The notes beneath the pieces are model-generated. The model was not told where the DNA came from. It saw only the letters and a list, made by a program, of their open reading frames with translations, and searched no databases. Positions 1 to 9,310 of a stretch of 28,278 nucleotides of DNA are shown piece by piece. Both the position numbers and the translations under genes were made by a program. Source of the DNA: Clostridia bacterium (GTDB taxonomy: Bacteria; Bacillota; Clostridia; Lachnospirales; Lachnospiraceae); NCBI GenBank assembly GCA_026000755.1, contig BNZC01000020.1, positions 1 to 28,278 of the forward strand, read 5' to 3'. Within the stretch, counting starts at the first letter, position 1; the number at the start of each line of letters is the position of its first letter.

Positions 1-163
1 GAATTTAAGTCTGGCATGATGCTTCTCCTTCTCAAAGAAAATTTCCCAGATTAAATTCTACCAGAAATCCGTTCCAGATTAAATTCCACATCAAATTCCA
101 TAGTGGAACTTACTTTGGGAATTAACAAATTTCGCCGAACTATGATTTTTCCAAAAATATTGC

Positions 164-192
164 TTGCATATTTTTAGAAGATGTGCTAGAAT
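164..192 (+). promoter_or_regulatory. Sigma-A promoter for the secreted protein gene
   Basis: The -35 box TTGCAT (164-169) and -10 box TAGAAT (187-192) are 17 nt apart, with a TGC just before the -10 box (extended -10). Transcription would start near 199 and give a leader of about 150 nt before the ATG at 348. Positions 1-163 hold no credible gene; they contain a short direct repeat, CCAGATTAAATTC, near 47 and 74. Seen by eye only; no start-site data. Confidence 0.6.
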
Positions 193-347
193 GAGAAAGA
201 ACTTGTTCGGCAGTTTGGACAACTGAATGGATTGACGAAATGTCAGCCAATGCGATTTATACAATATGTACCAGTTACTTTGATATATTGGCAGAATGCC
301 TTTATATAAACCACACAAGAATCTAGAAAGAAGGAGGAATAATCACT

Positions 348-971
348 ATGAAGAAAATATTTGCATTAGGTCTTGCACTTGTAATGACCGCAGCTATGGG
401 GGTTACCGTATTCGCTGCTAATCCCAGCGTTACACCGCCAACTCAGAACAATGAAGTTGTTGCTGCTCCAATTAGCAAGGAAAATGTATCGAAAGCTGTA
501 GATGCGAACGGTAAAACCGTTGAAGTAACAGTTACCGCAGTTAGTAACGCAGCTGCTCTTGATGCGTTGAAGAACAGTGTTGTTTTACCTGCCAACGTAG
601 CCAAAGTTGAGACCTTGGAAGTAAGCGTTCCGGCCGGTACTGTTTTCCCTGTAACCCTTACCTTTGATTTTGCTGAGGCTGCAAAGGTTGCTACAAAGGG
701 CGTCCTTCACTGGAACGGAAGCAATTGGGATAACTCACCTACGGTGACAAACAACCAAAACAGCAAGCTTGCTGTAAGATTTGCCTCATTATCCCCGATT
801 GCCATAGAAGTAGGCACAGCAAATGCTGCTACTGTTAATACCGATTCTACAACCGGTTCTTCTGCCACCAATCCTAAGACTGCTGACAACGGCGTTTTAG
901 CAATCGGCATTGTAGCAATTCTTGCATTAGCAGGCGTTGCTGTAATCGGAAGAAAGAGAGCAACGATCTAA
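348..971 (+). CDS. Small secreted protein with a sortase-like C-terminal anchor
   Basis: This is a 207-residue exported protein of unknown function. Residues 1-23 form a signal peptide (MKK, hydrophobic core, cleavage likely after VFA), followed by a Thr/Val/Ala-rich domain of about 150 residues that I do not recognise. The C-terminus has NPKTAD, a hydrophobic stretch and a final RKR cluster, the layout of an LPXTG-type cell-wall sorting signal. The motif is noncanonical: N replaces L, and A stands where G is normal. The start is supported by a strong SD (AAGGAGGA) about 9 nt upstream. It is probably monocistronic, between the promoter at 164-192 and the terminator at 1085-1129. The anchor could instead be a plain C-terminal membrane segment. 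No sortase gene lies in the window. Confidence 0.75.
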   Translation: MKKIFALGLALVMTAAMGVTVFAANPSVTPPTQNNEVVAAPISKENVSKAVDANGKTVEVTVTAVSNAAALDALKNSVVLPANVAKVETLEVSVPAGTVFPVTLTFDFAEAAKVATKGVLHWNGSNWDNSPTVTNNQNSKLAVRFASLSPIAIEVGTANAATVNTDSTTGSSATNPKTADNGVLAIGIVAILALAGVAVIGRKRATI

Positions 972-1011
972 TTATCGTTTGCTTGAATGAAGAAACAACA
1001 AAGAACTTGGG

Positions 1012-1085
1012 TGTCATGCTTTAGCGCTAATGTATGACAGTTCAAAACAATTGGGGCAAGAACTGAATTTCAGTTACTACCCCAA
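1012..1085 (+). repeat. Two consecutive hairpins after the secreted protein gene
   Basis: The first hairpin pairs TGTCAT (1012-1017) with ATGACA (1034-1039) and has the palindrome TTAGCGCTAA inside. The second pairs TTGGGG (1051-1056) with CCCCAA (1080-1085), with an inner AACTGAA/TTCAGTT stem. Both lie between the stop codon and the terminator and may protect the mRNA 3' end. No known family was recognised. Confidence 0.5.
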
Positions 1086-1129
1086 CACAAAACAAATTAT
1101 CGATAATCTAGTTTGTGTGGTATTTTTTT
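1085..1129 (+). terminator. Rho-independent terminator of the secreted protein gene
   Basis: ACACAAAAC pairs with GTTTGTGT around the inner palindrome ATTATCGATAAT, and a run of seven T follows at 1123-1129. Immediately downstream (1131-1164) a G-run/C-run pair, GGGGGCGGGGG against nine C, can form another stem. Confidence 0.75.
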
Positions 1130-1180
1130 GTGGGGGCGGGGGTCATATTTTTCACCCCCCCCCATAAAAAATAAAAACTA

Positions 1181-1208
1181 TCGACTTAGTATGTTTTTCA
1201 ACTGTAAT
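1181..1208 (+). promoter_or_regulatory. Possible sigma-A promoter for the sugar transferase
   Basis: TCGACT (1181-1186) and TGTAAT (1203-1208) are separated by 16 nt, about 35 nt upstream of the ATG at 1243. The match is moderate. The nine-C run at 1155-1163 lies just upstream. Confidence 0.35.
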
Positions 1209-1242
1209 TTGTCCGCACTTTGTAAGGGGGAGGTATTCGTCT

Positions 1243-4123
<2,881 letters not shown>

Positions 4124-4180
4124 TCAAACGAATCTCTTTAACGAGAAAACAAATAATTGCAAAAAAACAGAATAAAACAC

Positions 4181-4209
4181 TTGTAAAAAAATGAAAAACA
4201 CGGTATCAT
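4181..4209 (+). promoter_or_regulatory. Sigma-A promoter of an orphan short transcription unit
   Basis: TTGTAA (4181-4186) and TATCAT (4204-4209) are separated by exactly 17 nt in an A-rich context 58 nt after the GH1 stop codon. Transcription would start near 4216. No ORF with an SD follows before the terminator at 4283-4316. Confidence 0.55.
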
Positions 4210-4215
4210 AGGTAT

Positions 4216-4316
4216 TAAGAAAGCACCCAATCCAACAGATGGATGCCTCTCGGATTTTGATGGTTATGCCCTTACGGACATCGCCTATCCTGCGGCTAAC
4301 AGGATAGGCATTTTTT
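4216..4316 (+). ncRNA. Candidate ~100-nt noncoding RNA
   Basis: The segment lies between a good promoter and a strong intrinsic terminator and holds no ORF with a ribosome binding site. It can form AATCC/GGATT (about 4229-4256). Alternatively ATCCA/TGGAT forms a 5-bp hairpin. A GATGG segment could also pair with CCTATC of the terminator's left arm, giving a mutually exclusive fold. Two hexamers fit AYGGAY: ATGGAT near 4240 and ACGGAC near 4274. This recalls the TwoAYGGAY RNA motif described from clostridial and gut sequences, but I could not place both hexamers in closed hairpin loops, so the family assignment is weak. It could also be a remnant leader. Confidence 0.4.
4283..4316 (+). terminator. 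Strong Rho-independent terminator
   Basis: GCCTATCCTG (4283-4292) pairs perfectly with CAGGATAGGC (4300-4309) around a 7-nt loop, followed by ATTTTTT. It ends the candidate small RNA and would also stop read-through from the GH1 gene. Confidence 0.85.
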
Positions 4317-4460
4317 ATTTCTTCTTATTTCTCTTATCCTGTTTTACAATAGGCAGATTAACCAATAAAATACTTCCAAAAATTCCCACCTATATTTTTC
4401 CTCCAAAAGCAGATAATAGAATCAAGATAAGCATTCGCTATGGTACAGCGGATATGAGCT

Positions 4461-4490
4461 GTATGATAACGACAAGTCGGGCTTATCTTA
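4461..4490 (+). promoter_or_regulatory. Sigma-G/F-like promoter of the SASP gene
   Basis: GTATG (4461-4465) fits the forespore -35 consensus GHATR. TATCTTA (4484-4490) fits CATNNTA with one mismatch, and the spacing is 18 nt, as at the spoVT promoter in this window. The region is also an inverted repeat, AAGATAAGC (4424-4432) with GCTTATCTT (4481-4489), which covers the -10 box. Transcription would start about 70 nt before the ATG. Confidence 0.45.
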
Positions 4491-4564
4491 TTTAGAAGCT
4501 AAAGATTGTAGATTTTTGAATCTGCGACAAGCGAAAAAACAACAATATTTGGAGGTGCATTAAA

Positions 4565-4783
4565 ATGACAGGAAGTTCTTCTACTTCGAACAAAACAGCC
4601 GTTCCCGCAGCAAAGGAAGCGATGAATCGCTTTAAGCAAGAGGTTGCTTCTGAAATCGGCGTACCCTTGAAACAGGGGTATAATGGTGATTTAACTTCTG
4701 CTCAGGCCGGCTCTATTGGTGGCGAGATGGTTAAGAAGATGATCATGAAGCAGGAACAGCAAATGTCCGGTGGAGCACAGTAA
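4565..4783 (+). CDS. Alpha/beta-type small acid-soluble spore protein
   Basis: A 72-residue DNA-binding protein that coats and protects forespore DNA from UV and heat and supplies amino acids at germination. The family pattern is clear: FKQEVASEIGV (residues 23-33), which contains the germination-protease cleavage region (EVA), then GYNGDLTSAQAGSIGGEMVK (39-58) with the conserved glycines, then KKMI. Length is normal (60-75). The SD GGAGGTG lies 8 nt before the ATG. It is monocistronic, with a sigma-G-like promoter upstream and a terminator at 4825-4859, and it marks the organism as a spore former. Confidence 0.95.
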   Translation: MTGSSSTSNKTAVPAAKEAMNRFKQEVASEIGVPLKQGYNGDLTSAQAGSIGGEMVKKMIMKQEQQMSGGAQ

Positions 4784-4824
4784 TCCTACCGGGAAGATAA
4801 AAAAATGAGCTTTGCTAAGGTAAT

Positions 4825-4859
4825 AGCCCCAAGGAAAGATTAAACTTGGGGCTGTTATT
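4825..4859 (+). terminator. Terminator of the SASP gene
   Basis: AGCCCCAAG (4825-4833) pairs perfectly with CTTGGGGCT (4845-4853) around an 11-nt loop, followed by the short T-rich tail GTTATTT. Confidence 0.7.
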
Positions 4860-4889
4860 TGGGTTGGCAATTGTTAAATCTACATCTTA

Positions 4890-5127
4890 TTATGTAAATG
4901 CAAGGTAGCTCTCTGTATATCATGACCTCGCTTCGCTGGGGTCAGACCCTATAAAAAGCATTGGAGCGACTAGGAAGAGAAGACTCCCCTTTTGGGAAGT
5001 CCTAATCTTCCCAAAAGGCGTATTTGAGGAGGCTTGCTCGGACTGTTTTAGAGCGGGGCTTTTTATAGGGTCTGACCCCAGCGAAGCGAGGTCATGATAT
5101 GCGGAGAGCCACCTTGCCCTACATAAC
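4890..5127. repeat. Long inverted repeat element A (~238 bp)
   Basis: Arms 4900-4959 and 5058-5117 are 60 nt each and complementary at 57 positions; two of the three mismatches become G-U pairs on the plus-strand RNA. Weaker complementarity extends outward to about 4890 and 5127 (TTATGTA on both sides). The centre holds a separate perfect hairpin, CCTTTTGGGAAG/CTTCCCAAAAGG, around 4990-5017. No ORF or transposase is inside. It lies between the convergent SASP and fructokinase genes and may be a MITE-like element or a structured RNA; it could also serve as a bidirectional stop. No target-site duplication was evident. Confidence 0.85.
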
Positions 5128-5144
5128 ACTGTGGAAATTCTTTC

Positions 5145-6104
5145 TCACCCCCCTACAAGCTCTAATATTTCCTCCTGCTCCGGCATGGACAACAAAGCAC
5201 CCTTCCTGGTGGTCACAATGCTTGCCGCCCCATTGGCGTAGCTTAGCATATTTTCTATGCGTTCTTTGCTTAAATTTTCGATTCCATAATCCAACACAAA
5301 ATGCAGAATACAAGCAAAAAACGTATCCCCCGCCCCTGTGGTATCAATTGTATTCTTCTGCAAATAGGCGGGAGCGCTCACCTGCAAGTCCTTGTAGTAT
5401 GCCATGCTCCCCTCCTTGCCCAAAGTCACAAGTATTAGGGGAATATCCGCAATTTCCCGCAATTTTTTAATCCCCGAATCGATGTCTTTCTCGCCGCTAA
5501 TCCACAACAACTCCTCTTCTGCTACTTTCAAAATCCGGCAATGTCTTATACCATACAAAATATGGTGCTTTGCCTCTTCCAAGGATTCCCAAAGGGCAGC
5601 ACGCAGATTTGGATCAAAAGAGAGCAGAACCTGCGCCTTTTCGGCCGCTTCGATTGCTTTTTTCGTGGCTTTCCGACAAGATTTGTGTGTCATAGAAAGA
5701 CTGCCGTAATGAAAAATACGGCCATCTTCTATCAAATTCTCGTTTACCTCCGATTCCTCCAACATGGTATCCGCTCCTTGTTGGCGGTAAAAAGAAAATT
5801 CCCGCTCCCCGTCAGCCGCATTATGCACAAATGCCAAGGTAGTGGGTGCCGCTTTATCAAACACCAATCCATCTGTGGTAATTCCTGCGGTTTCAAGAGA
5901 AGCCTTTAAGCTATGGCCAAATGCGTCCTCTCCTACTTTTCCAATAAAGGCGGCGGGATGCCCTAATTTCCCAAGCATTGCCAAGACGTTACAGGGCGCA
6001 CCCCCCGGATTTGCCTCATATAGCACATTACCCTCTTTACTGACTCCATTTTCTACAAAATCAATCAAAACCTCTCCCAGCGCAACAACATCATAGTTTT
6101 TCAT
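5145..6104 (-). CDS. PfkB-family fructokinase
   Basis: A 319-residue cytoplasmic sugar kinase, most like bacterial fructokinases, which phosphorylate fructose at O6 with ATP. The N-terminal VALGEVLIDF (7-16) and NPGGAPCNVLAMLGKLG (32-48) are the sugar-binding ribokinase-fold signatures of this group. DTTGAGDTFFA (254-264) is PfkB signature 2 with catalytic base D260 and the anion-hole glycines. Length is typical. AGGAGG lies 6 nt before the ATG. It follows the CgeB-like gene by 63 nt, and its SD/start region is imperfectly duplicated in the end of that gene (see the repeat at 6072-6212). Another PfkB hexose kinase is possible, but fructokinase fits best. Confidence 0.88.
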   Translation of the reverse strand: MKNYDVVALGEVLIDFVENGVSKEGNVLYEANPGGAPCNVLAMLGKLGHPAAFIGKVGEDAFGHSLKASLETAGITTDGLVFDKAAPTTLAFVHNAADGEREFSFYRQQGADTMLEESEVNENLIEDGRIFHYGSLSMTHKSCRKATKKAIEAAEKAQVLLSFDPNLRAALWESLEEAKHHILYGIRHCRILKVAEEELLWISGEKDIDSGIKKLREIADIPLILVTLGKEGSMAYYKDLQVSAPAYLQKNTIDTTGAGDTFFACILHFVLDYGIENLSKERIENMLSYANGAASIVTTRKGALLSMPEQEEILELVGG

Positions 6105-6212
6105 GGCATCCTCCTGTTAAAGCTTCATTTAACAAATTAAATAATCGACCTTTCTCTCAACGCAACATCATGGTTTTTCACGATGCACTCCTGCTAAATC
6201 TTCATTTAACAA
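6072..6212 (-). repeat. Duplicated gene junction: fructokinase start and CgeB-like gene end
   Basis: The leader and first codons of the kinase (6072-6135) resemble 6154-6212, which covers the last codons and stop of the upstream gene. Both copies contain TTGTTAAATGAAG, a CAGGAG-type SD and TGAAAAAC. The upstream copy reads GTG then codons for KNHDVAL, a decayed version of the kinase start MKNYDVVAL. This indicates an old tandem duplication of the junction whose upstream start has degenerated. Confidence 0.65.
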
Positions 6213-8003
6213 GTGCAAGAACTCATCTGCCCGTGCTTTCCAAGTATGAAATGCCAAGGCTTTCTCATAGCCTTTCTCTGCTATTTTCTCTCTCTTTTCC
6301 TTATCCTGCAACACTTCTTTTATCATCCGAGGTAATTCTTCCGGATGCTCCAAACGGTAGAGCAAAATATCCGTTTTAGAAGTAAACTCCTTTGCGAGAT
6401 ATTCGCTATAATCCGATACCACGAGGGATTTACCCAACATGGGATTTACTATTCGTTCTGTAAACCCATCTTTGTGCCAAGACATCACATTCAGGGAAAT
6501 CTCCGATTCCTGCATAATCCGAACTCCCTCCACAGCCTCTACGGTAGGATGAACAATCAGATTTTGGTACTGAAACGCAGGATTATTCGCAAAGCCATCT
6601 CCGACTACATGGAGTATAATACCCGCATCTAAAATGGAACGAAGCACCTTTTCCCGAAAATAGTGCATGATAATGTATATCCCTTTTCGAGCGGCATGAA
6701 AATACTCAAAAAAATCCTCTTCATCTTCTCTATGATAATAAGCCAACGCCAGATGAAAGGCGGCCTCCGAAGACATATTCGGATTTTTCTTCATAATCAA
6801 GAGAAAACGATTCAACAAAAATCGCTCTGTTCTTGGTTTTTCATGTATTTCAATCAGCAGCCTTCGCCAGTTTCCCAAGGTACCCACAAAACTTAAAGGA
6901 TATTTCTTTTCAAGGTTTTCCTTTGGCAACTCTCCCCCCGGCGGGAAAAAAAGGGCATCCTTTTTATAATATTGCTGTATAAAGGCGGCATAATGAGAGT
7001 CCACAGTCAGAATGTGTAGATTATCCAATGCAATCTCCAAATGATTCCGGAACCAAATCGGATGGTCAAAGAGAAAATTATACTTTGGTCCTCCAATCAA
7101 ATCGTGCAAAAACTTGCCGTCTTTGGTTTTTACGGAAAATAGATAGGTCTGCACACCCACCACAGCCTTGAACTGCCTGCCTGCGAAGTGCGCCAACTCA
7201 CTGAGGTCTTTTTCTCTCACATCAAAAAATTCAACTGCCTGACCCAATGCTATCAATGCGGCTGCAAACTCCTGTGCAAAATGAGTCAAAATAAAATGGC
7301 AGACATCATCTCCCTTATAAATCAAAATCGGATAAGTATCCCTTGCAATCGCAAGAAACTCCTCATCTTGCCCTATCATATGTTCCAGATAAGGCAGGAT
7401 GAGGGCTTCGATCGTAAGCCTCTTCGCTGCTGCGAGAATACCCTCCACCGCCGCATTAAAAAACCCGGTTTCCTGTAATTCTTTCCCATAGGTTCCCAGA
7501 ATGTAGCAATCGGTTTTTATGGACTCTGTGGATTCTTCTATTTGTATCAAGATATTATTTTCCTGCAAGTTTTCAGCTTTTATTGATGATCGTGTAAACG
7601 CAATGTCCGGTAGCGGCTCCCCATCAGAAACATTAGAAAGAATCCTTTCCGGGGAACACTTTTCTATGGCGTAAATCGGAAATCTCTTGGCAAGGCGTAG
7701 CAACAACTCATAAACCTGTTTGCTTTTTAGGCGACAATTTATCGTTCCTGTGGTTTGCAGTAAATCTCTTTTGACCGCTAACACACCGCCAAATAGCCTT
7801 TCATCTAACAGTAAATCTAAAAAAGGCAGCTCTCGGAGTTCTTCGTTATCGTACGTTTTAGATTCAGACTGACCCAAAGAACCTCGCAACAATAGAACCG
7901 AAAGCTTTTGCTCACCGGCAATTGCTGCAAAACGCTCCGCTTCTTTTTTGCTGATTGCTTTCTCTGAAAAAACAATATAATCTGCAACAGCTAATTCCTG
8001 CAT
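6168..8003 (-). CDS. CgeB/DUF3880-like glycosyltransferase
   Basis: A 611-residue soluble protein. The C-terminal part (about 460-600) matches the glycosyltransferase group 1 domain seen in CgeB/YkvP spore-associated proteins: HVVGDGF (465-471), KDGFTERIVNPMLGKSLVVS (511-530) where the nucleotide-sugar site should lie, and a YEKALAFHTWKARADEFL-type tail (579-596). The middle (about 225-400) resembles the DUF3880 region that often precedes it, with VQTYLFSVKTKDGKFLHDLI and a Tyr/Trp-rich FLFDHPIWFRNHL. Residues 1-150 are not assigned; FGGVLAVKRDLL (71-82) is reminiscent of the end of a GT2 domain, so the N-terminus may be a remnant. GAGGAAAAGG precedes the ATG. Donor and acceptor are unknown; a spore-surface or cell-surface glycan role is an inference from family and context. 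Confidence 0.7.
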   Translation of the reverse strand: MQELAVADYIVFSEKAISKKEAERFAAIAGEQKLSVLLLRGSLGQSESKTYDNEELRELPFLDLLLDERLFGGVLAVKRDLLQTTGTINCRLKSKQVYELLLRLAKRFPIYAIEKCSPERILSNVSDGEPLPDIAFTRSSIKAENLQENNILIQIEESTESIKTDCYILGTYGKELQETGFFNAAVEGILAAAKRLTIEALILPYLEHMIGQDEEFLAIARDTYPILIYKGDDVCHFILTHFAQEFAAALIALGQAVEFFDVREKDLSELAHFAGRQFKAVVGVQTYLFSVKTKDGKFLHDLIGGPKYNFLFDHPIWFRNHLEIALDNLHILTVDSHYAAFIQQYYKKDALFFPPGGELPKENLEKKYPLSFVGTLGNWRRLLIEIHEKPRTERFLLNRFLLIMKKNPNMSSEAAFHLALAYYHREDEEDFFEYFHAARKGIYIIMHYFREKVLRSILDAGIILHVVGDGFANNPAFQYQNLIVHPTVEAVEGVRIMQESEISLNVMSWHKDGFTERIVNPMLGKSLVVSDYSEYLAKEFTSKTDILLYRLEHPEELPRMIKEVLQDKEKREKIAEKGYEKALAFHTWKARADEFLHLLNEDLAGVHREKP

Positions 8004-8062
8004 ATCCTTTTCCTCAATTAAATCCTAGATTCGTAAACTTACTGGACAGTAATTTCAATTTG

Positions 8063-8361
8063 GTACTATTCAAGGTTGATTTGAAAACCGCTGCCCGCTT
8101 CGCAAAAAAAGAACCTTCGAGCGAAATGGCGGGAAGACCCTCGCTAACGCACTATCGGCATACTCCTTTTAACTGTTCACTCAACTAAGCTCGTGCTACG
8201 CACTCACTAAGGTTCGTGAACGACCTCGCACTAAGCTCTGGCTACGCTAATGCTTGCCAATCGCTAAGTTGCTTTCGGCCAAGGGGCTTGCCCGAAATGT
8301 TTTAAGCGAGGGTTCTTTTTTGCGAAGCGGGCAGCGGTTTGGGCTTAAGCGTGAATAGTAA
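8063..8361. repeat. Long inverted repeat element B (~299 bp)
   Basis: The left arm (about 8086-8118) and right arm (about 8308-8340) share the complementary core CCGCTGCCCGCTTCGCAAAA. Complementarity extends outward imperfectly to TACTATTCA at 8064-8072 and TGAATAGTA at 8352-8360, and inward to about 8140 and 8283. The interior has a degenerate direct repeat, ACTAAGCTCxxGCTACGC, at about 8185 and 8230, and no credible ORF. It separates the divergent CgeB-like and plsC genes. The unit is unrelated in arm sequence to element A. MITE or structured RNA are both possible. Confidence 0.8.
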
Positions 8362-8401
8362 CTTAATTTTAACATACTCCCACAGAAATGGCAAGAAATG
8401 C

Positions 8402-8430
8402 TTGACATTTTCTCTACTCGGCGTTATAAT
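8402..8430 (+). promoter_or_regulatory. Perfect consensus sigma-A promoter of plsC
   Basis: TTGACA (8402-8407), 17 nt, then TATAAT (8425-8430): every consensus position matches. Transcription would start near 8437, 55 nt before the plsC ATG. It lies just outside inverted repeat B. A GTTACCAATTT / GTTACCATTTG pair follows at about 8439-8460 in the leader. Confidence 0.9.
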
Positions 8431-8491
8431 TTGAGTTGTTACCAATTTGTTACCATTTGAATAAAGGAGCGGATTTTTTCCGAACAATGCC

Positions 8492-9238
8492 ATGATACGA
8501 ACTTTTTTCACTGTTATTTTTATTGCACTTGCCGTTCTCATTTCTATTCCCATTACAATTGTTTTCTGGAGTATAAATAAAGCTCATCCGAAATCAACGG
8601 ATGTGATTTGTTTGCGTTATGCCCAAACCATTCTTAAAATTCTCCTGTTAATTGCCGGAACCCAGGTTACGGTTCTGGGAGAAGAAAACATTCCAAAAGG
8701 GGAAGCGGTCTTGTATGTACCGAATCACCGCAGTTTTTATGACATTCTAATCACCTATTCTCGTGTTCCGAGTCTCACGGGATATGTGGCCAAGGAATCC
8801 ATTGGAAACATCCCTTTGATTTCCACTTGGTTTTCTCTTTTGTACTGTCTGCCCTTAAGCCGCAGCGATACAAGGAAAGCCCTAAAGACAATCCTTACGG
8901 GCATTGAGTTTTTGAAACAAGGCATATCCATCTGCATTTTTCCGGAAGGCACCAGAAGCCATGGCAAGGATTTGCTCCCTTTCCATGAAGGTAGTATGAA
9001 ATTGGCGGAAAAGAGCGGTTGCGCCATCATTCCCGTAGCCATCAGCAATTCCGATGAAATTTTCGAAAAACATATGCCTACGATTAAATCCTGTCATGTC
9101 ACTGTGGAATATGGTACGCCCATTCGAATTTCGGAACTGCCAAAGGAGAATAAGAAATTTATCGGAGCTTATACCAAGACGAAGATTGAAGAAATGTTGG
9201 CGGGACATAAAGCCTTGCCCGAAGGAGCCTTAAAATAA
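8492..9238 (+). CDS. plsC: 1-acyl-sn-glycerol-3-phosphate acyltransferase
   Basis: A 248-residue membrane-associated enzyme that acylates lysophosphatidic acid to phosphatidic acid in phospholipid synthesis. An N-terminal membrane segment (about 5-27) is followed by the NHRSFYD motif (78-84), the family HX4D catalytic pair H79/D84, and FPEGTRS (150-156), the glycerol-phosphate-binding block. Length is normal. The SD (AAGGAGCGG, about 8463-8472) lies unusually far (about 20 nt) from the ATG. The hairpin CGGA/TCCG (8470-8482) sits between them and could shorten the distance; no other in-frame start was found. The last codons are duplicated in front of the next gene. Confidence 0.9.
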   Translation: MIRTFFTVIFIALAVLISIPITIVFWSINKAHPKSTDVICLRYAQTILKILLLIAGTQVTVLGEENIPKGEAVLYVPNHRSFYDILITYSRVPSLTGYVAKESIGNIPLISTWFSLLYCLPLSRSDTRKALKTILTGIEFLKQGISICIFPEGTRSHGKDLLPFHEGSMKLAEKSGCAIIPVAISNSDEIFEKHMPTIKSCHVTVEYGTPIRISELPKENKKFIGAYTKTKIEEMLAGHKALPEGALK

Positions 9239-9310
9239 CGACCTTCTTACCTGTAATTGTTCCGGAAATACAAAAGGGGCATAAAGCCTTGCCCGAAGGA
9301 GCCTTAAAAT
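9202..9310 (+). repeat. Duplicated gene junction between plsC and the GT2 gene
   Basis: The sequence beginning CATAAAGCCTTGCCCGAAGG is present at 9206-9236 and again, identical over 31 nt, at 9280-9310, an offset of 74 nt. Copy 1 encodes the last plsC codons (HKALPEGALK) and stop. Copy 2 supplies the SD (GAAGGAG) and the first two bases of the GT2 ATG. Ending copy 1 with TGA instead of TAA would recreate an ATGA stop/start overlap, so the ancestral genes probably overlapped before a tandem duplication split them. Confidence 0.9.

Noticed and set aside
91..318. 75-residue ORF on the minus strand at the window start
   Set aside because: It has no SD, sits antisense to the clear promoter and leader of the secreted protein gene, and its product resembles nothing.
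4124..4316. Cyclic di-GMP, purine, preQ1 or guanidine riboswitch
   Set aside because: None of the core motifs of these classes could be aligned; only the AYGGAY hexamers are suggestive.
5099..5470. 123-residue plus-strand ORF overlapping the fructokinase 3' end
   Set aside because: Pro/Ser/Cys-rich shadow of the kinase gene that begins inside inverted repeat A; no SD.
7955..8188. 77-residue ORF running into inverted repeat B
   Set aside because: It overlaps the start of the CgeB-like gene and consists mostly of repeat sequence; no ribosome binding site.
8063..8361. CRISPR array or insertion sequence
   Set aside because: There are no regularly spaced identical repeats and no transposase ORF; arms and interior fit a non-coding inverted repeat.
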